A DNA stretch of 64,000 bases, from NCBI GenBank assembly GCA_022113835.1, contig JAILWY010000027.1, positions 3,474,501 through 3,538,500 of the forward strand. Reading direction: 5' to 3'. Under the pieces are notes generated by a model that searched no databases, was not told where the DNA came from, and saw only the letters and a program-made list of their open reading frames with translations. The translations under genes were made by a program, and so were the position numbers. Positions 59,361 to 64,000 of this stretch are shown here, in pieces (position 1 is the stretch's first letter; every line of letters starts with the position of its first letter). This DNA is from Atopsyche davidsoni. Taxonomy: Eukaryota; Arthropoda; Insecta; Trichoptera; Hydrobiosidae.

Positions 59361-60034
59361 CAGAGGTTTCCAAATTTTTGGTCTAGTCGACCCCTTGTCG
59401 TGTTTTCCTGTTTTTCGTAGACCCCTGCCTTATATCAAGTTTTTACGGTATACCTTTATAAATAAATACACACAAAATGCAAATATAGTAACATTTACTA
59501 AAATAACAATACTTTTAATGGGAGGGATGGGTCTGATGCTTTGGTAGAAAATGTACAATATTTGGCTTCATATAAGTCAGATTTAACTTTAAATCTCCTC
59601 GCCCTGTGATTTGCCATCTATTTCTTTTTTTTTAAGAAGAATGGCAATCGCACTGAAACCTCTTTCCACGAGGAATGAAGATGGTAAAGCTATCAAAAAC
59701 CTTCTTGCGATAATCCATAATGCAGAATAAATAGCAGGTATGTCTCTCTGAAGCCAAAATTGCTGATATCCCTTTCTAAACTGCACCTTCAGTTCTTCAT
59801 TGGTGCTTATTTCGATCAGTTCTTCTTGTAGTATGACTTCCGATTCTTCAATATCACCGTATGGATTGATAACCCACTGTGGTATTTTGGTGATGACCTG
59901 CTTAAGTGGGATCCACTCTCGTAGACCCCCATTTACAGTTCATGGACTCCCAATTTAATTTTTCGCTGTCATCGACCCCTTGCAGGGCGGAATCGACCCC
60001 TGAGGGTCGATATTGACCACTTTGGGAACCTATG
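59361..60034 (-). mobile_element. hAT-type element, copy 3, with exact 8-bp duplication
   Basis: Left end CAGAGGTTTCCAAATTTTT, right end CCACTTTGGGAACCTATG. ATCTAAAT flanks it at 59353-59360 and 60035-60042, an exact 8-bp duplication. 674 bp, with only the C-terminal part of a transposase on the minus strand. The best-kept of the three copies. Confidence 0.92.
59589..59786 (-). pseudogene. hAT transposase C-terminal fragment
   Basis: The minus frame reads FRKGYQQFWLQRD, then RRFLIALPSSFLVERGFSAI. The pattern L-P-(F/S)-x-S-(T/S)-(Y/F)-L-x-E-x-G-F-S-A is the dimerisation block near the C-terminus of ZBED/hAT transposases. The RNase H-like core and zinc finger are absent, so it cannot be active. 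Confidence 0.75.
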
Positions 60035-63000
60035 ATCTAAATAGTTAGTTGAACGCTTTGATGCTGTGAATAAAAAAAAAATGGTTTACTTGTCGGCGCA
60101 GTACCTAGAATTCCACAACATATATCTAGAATTTCTAGTAACAGTAAACTTTCAAGCGATATATCAAGCTACAATTCTAAAGTCTTTGAAGTTGATAGTT
60201 GTTATTTTATAAATAATGTTTTGATTGCAAAATAATTCTTATTGGATTATCATACCTCCGAGGTTTCTATTGGCCCCTGTGACGTCATCAGTCCACGATT
60301 TCCTTCAATAATTCAAGAATCTCAGTTCCGTTACGTCAGTTACAGCCGTCATATGAACGTCGATGTCGGCTCTAGATGCTCGCCGATAGCAGGAAGGGCT
60401 CATTACTGTAATAGTATGCCGGGGGTAGTGTCAGCTACGTCACGAACAGGGTGCCCTGAAACTCGAGGCACCTGGCGTAATTTAGCCACTTGTGAAAAAC
60501 AAGGCTACCTGCGTTCATATCTCAGGTGCAATTGTCGCCAAGCAAGCACAACGGTAGAATTTGATTAAAAAAACAAGCATGTAACTAACCTAATGAAAAA
60601 ATATGAAATAGAGCAACTAGCCAAATTTTATACCAAACCGTATTTACTAAAATAAAATGCAGTGCTTTTTTTTTAAAATGTACATTCCTATTTACTTACT
60701 GTCTACGTTTTGATTATATTGATATCAATAAAACAAGGTAGTAAAATTTCTTTCGCCCGTCTGGTGATACAGAGCAAAATAGTTACAAAGTCGTTTTAGC
60801 TTCCTGACTAAACGCTATTTTTATATTTTAAAATCCACGGAAGACGTTTTAATGCTTGCACGGAGCTACTGCAGATAAATAAGTCTTTAATAAGGATTTT
60901 AGAAGTAATAGTAATAAAACGTTTTATGTCAAAAACTATAAAAACATCTACGTATTTCAGGACCAAGCAAATGAAACGAGTTGTATTTGACCTCAATAAA
61001 CAAGCATTACATGAAAAGTATACGTGTATATTATACATACAAACAATGGTTTGACTTTGCCAAAACGGCCGATCCGGATCGTACGCGGGGCTGTGTATAT
61101 TTACTACGTGTGCTCAGATTTAGGTATAAATCAATAATATGTGTTTCGGTGGGGGGCAAAGAAATCTGTAGGAGACATAACTGAATTATGGTCTGGAAAC
61201 AACGTAAAGTCTGCAGCTCACGGCACATAAAGACAGGTTTATAGATCGTGTAAGTCATGGAGAAAAGAACCCTCGAGATGGCGGCATACATTGCTGGTAT
61301 TCCGAGGCAGGAGTCTGGGCGGGGGTGCTACTGAAACTGAAGAAAGCCATGTAGCACATGTAGCGAATAGCATACGTATATATACTATACATACCCTGTT
61401 ATTAATTATTAAAATTACTTTTTTTAATTTCAAGCTCACTTTTAAGCCGGAGAAGCTCGAACAATCACTCTTCGAAAAGATCCAGTAAAGTCACGAGCGG
61501 CTTCAACGGACCTCAATGGGATTTTTGCCTTGAAGTATAGATTCAATGACTCTCACTTACGTTCATAATATTCTTAATATTTTATAATATTAAAAAATAA
61601 TAATTTCCCAAACATTTTTCAAATATAGATGTGAAAAATCTTTATTTTTTTTCCTAACACGGCTGAGTATTTAATATCTCATTCTGGTGATATAACCTTC
61701 AACCTCCATAGCCTTATATCTTAGCATAGATTTGAAATGTTATATGCATGTTTAGAGCCAATGTACAGTAATTTTTAATAAAATGTTAATAACTTTTCCT
61801 GTCACTTAATCTGAACTTATATAAGGATTGTAAGTGTAACATATACATGTAAAAATGCCAATTTTTTTTCTAATTATTTTAGCTTGTTTAAATGCTTAAG
61901 TTTGTTAATTAAATTGAATTCAAAATAGATTTAAAAACAATAATTTTAATTTCGTTTAAGTCTATTCTTTAAATATAAACTCTTTTCTGTTGATTTAGAT
62001 TACTCAAAAATATATAATCCTCATCAATTTGAAATAATTGAGCTATTTTGCAAAAGACAGAAACGGAGTGATTCGATGGATGTCAAGGCTTTAAGAATTA
62101 AACAATATTCAGAGAAATCTACGGAAAATTTCTAAGTATTTATTGTTTTAATTAAATGTATAATGATTAAACTGACGGTATATTTTCATTTGTTCTAATC
62201 TTCATTATGTAAGATTTATAGGTAATTTCTTGTTTTAATTGAGAATTATTTAAGTAACCCATATTTCACATTTTTCCATTAATTTTCAAATTAACTTATA
62301 ATAAGACAGTAGCCATCGTATGCCTCAAAAACTTTTAAAGATTTTTCTCACAGTTTTATAATTAATCTGCTAGCTAATAAGCTTTTCGGCTATACACCCG
62401 TAAAATGTTTAAAAAGCTGCGTAGTTTTTGTTTTAAAACATTGTATTTTATTTGTTCTGTCTTTACAATTAAAAGGCTTGTAGTTTCACACAACTTCGAA
62501 ATAGTGAACAATTGTTTTGTTTATATATTGTATAGCTGAGATGATCTGAAGGTATTTTTTTTACACAGTTATAAGAGCTTTCTCCGTCAAATGTGTGATA
62601 CTACCGCAAAAACGCCCTGTCATTTTGCATTATATTTTGATGTTTTCATTTAGGAAAGCTTTCTTCAGGGAGTCTATTTGGAAGTTGGTCCCGGCAGCCT
62701 CTGAATGGATATTGCATTACTTACTTAAAAACACAATGCATCTATTCCCGCTACATTTGGACCGTGAGCGTCAACAAAAGCCCCGCCATACATAGTTCCT
62801 TTCGCATACTTACAATTACTCAACTTTATGGTGACGTCATAGCCAGAAAGCTTTTAAGCTTTATATTCACCGTATGATAAACGATATTCTCCGTGAGCTT
62901 TTTTGGACATTCAGATGAAAGGATAGTTCTGTGATATGGGAGGTAGGGCCGTGTAGTGACTCTTGGGCTATACAGTATACCAACATCTATTGAAGGAAGG

Positions 63001-64000
63001 TAAGGAACGAAGGTATGAATAGAATAGACGCACTTGATTTATATATCGTAAAAGTTACACGCAAACACGGGGCGAGCCTTTTGGTTCCGAGCAAAAATAG
63101 AGCTCGAAATAAATTGAATTCATAGTTTTTTTAGGTAATCGACTTTTTACAGTCAATGTATATGAAATGTTTTTAGATACGTTGAATAATTTAATACTAC
63201 AAGAACATGACATAATAAAAAAGTGAGATTATACTTATACATTTAACGTAACACAGAACATTTAAAAATGCTGAAAAAGCAAGCAAATCCTTCATATGAA
63301 TAATTCGTAATGACAACTCAATTAAAAAAATTGAATTTCCTATTAATATTTCAACTATTTGATTGATATACAATTATATACTGCCAAATAATGCATCCTT
63401 TATTTATACATATTAATTAAAAAAAGTAATTACCGCATTATTTGGCATCACTTTATTGCTTGTTATTGCATAAGAAACATTTTATTTTTTTTACAGTTTA
63501 TTAAAAAAAAATTGATAATAATCAACATACTGTGATAATCAAAGACAGATTATTATTTTAACTGCAATTAAAACTAACATATATGAAACCTATCATTTGG
63601 TAGAGACGAGTAGCATCGCAAAGCTTGCAACGTCAGCTGCAATGGTCATAAGAAATTAAATATTATATATATATTAAAAAATATTTTTTTACAAATTGTA
63701 TTGGTAAAAGCAAGAACATGTATTACAAGTCGGCCATATAAATTCTTTGTTTTATGCTACTTGCCCTAATATCCTAAATGAGTTTTAGTTTCATAACTTT
63801 CAATTGCATAGAGGAAATCCGAAGGGAAATGCTTCAAACGCTAATGCAGCGAAAGGAAAAAATTATTTATGCACACGGGAATAAAGTTTTGCAGAGAACT
63901 TTGTTGTTCTAACGCTAGGAATTATCAAATGAACTGATTCATATTTATGTACGCAAGAATTCAGGGCGTTTTTGTTTTTGTCCGTTTTTAGCTTATGCTA
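60035..64000. other. Intergenic stretch to the right edge
   Basis: No gene is recognised. A GC-richer block at 60245-60560 has CACCTG/CAGGTG E-box cores (GGCACCTGGCG, CTCAGGTGCAATTG) and a 108-codon frame without family features. From 61500 the DNA is very AT-rich. TATA-type dinucleotide runs lie near 63664. Confidence 0.45.

Noticed and set aside
60242..60568. 108-codon + frame
   Set aside because: No recognisable domain; lies in a GC-richer island where stops are rarer by composition.

Overview
This window is AT-rich nuclear DNA from an animal, almost certainly an insect. The genes are split by spliceosomal introns, the two proteins are close to insect orthologues, several stretches carry the insect telomere motif TTAGG, and the rest is filled with insect-type transposons (Tc1/mariner, hAT, a LINE with a GAA tail, a tRNA-derived SINE). 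I cannot fix the order from the sequence alone.

Genes. Positions 494-12963 (+) hold a complete rootletin gene. I could join 32 coding exons in one open frame of 1928 residues. An alternative last exon at 7998-8203 would give a 1402-residue short form. One intron (9567-9649) has GC-AG ends. Convergent to it, at 15906-16460 (-), lies an intact single-exon Rap1 small GTPase. These are the only two protein genes I can support. Rootletin builds the ciliary rootlet; Rap1 controls adhesion and polarity at the membrane. Nothing suggests they work together beyond being neighbours.

Desert. From 16461 to 64000 I find no host gene. This AT-rich stretch has two layers. The first is a set of short GC- and CpG-richer islands with homeodomain-like core sites, which look like candidate cis-regulatory DNA or an unseen promoter. 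The second is a mosaic of dead mobile elements: a 936-bp Tc1/mariner copy with a broken transposase; three hAT-type copies, two with exact 8-bp target duplications and one carrying a nested mariner piece; a pogo/Tigger-like MITE; about a dozen copies of a GAA-tailed LINE/SINE family; a tRNA-derived SINE, two copies of which have folded back on themselves; and several unclassified repeat pairs.

Tandem repeats include a 75-bp array (56673-57319) built round degenerate TTAGG units, an imperfect array of about 180 bp (16993-17450), and two strong G-quadruplex-type tracts (29391-29445 and about 32834-32858). All similarity and family calls were made by eye, with no database search.
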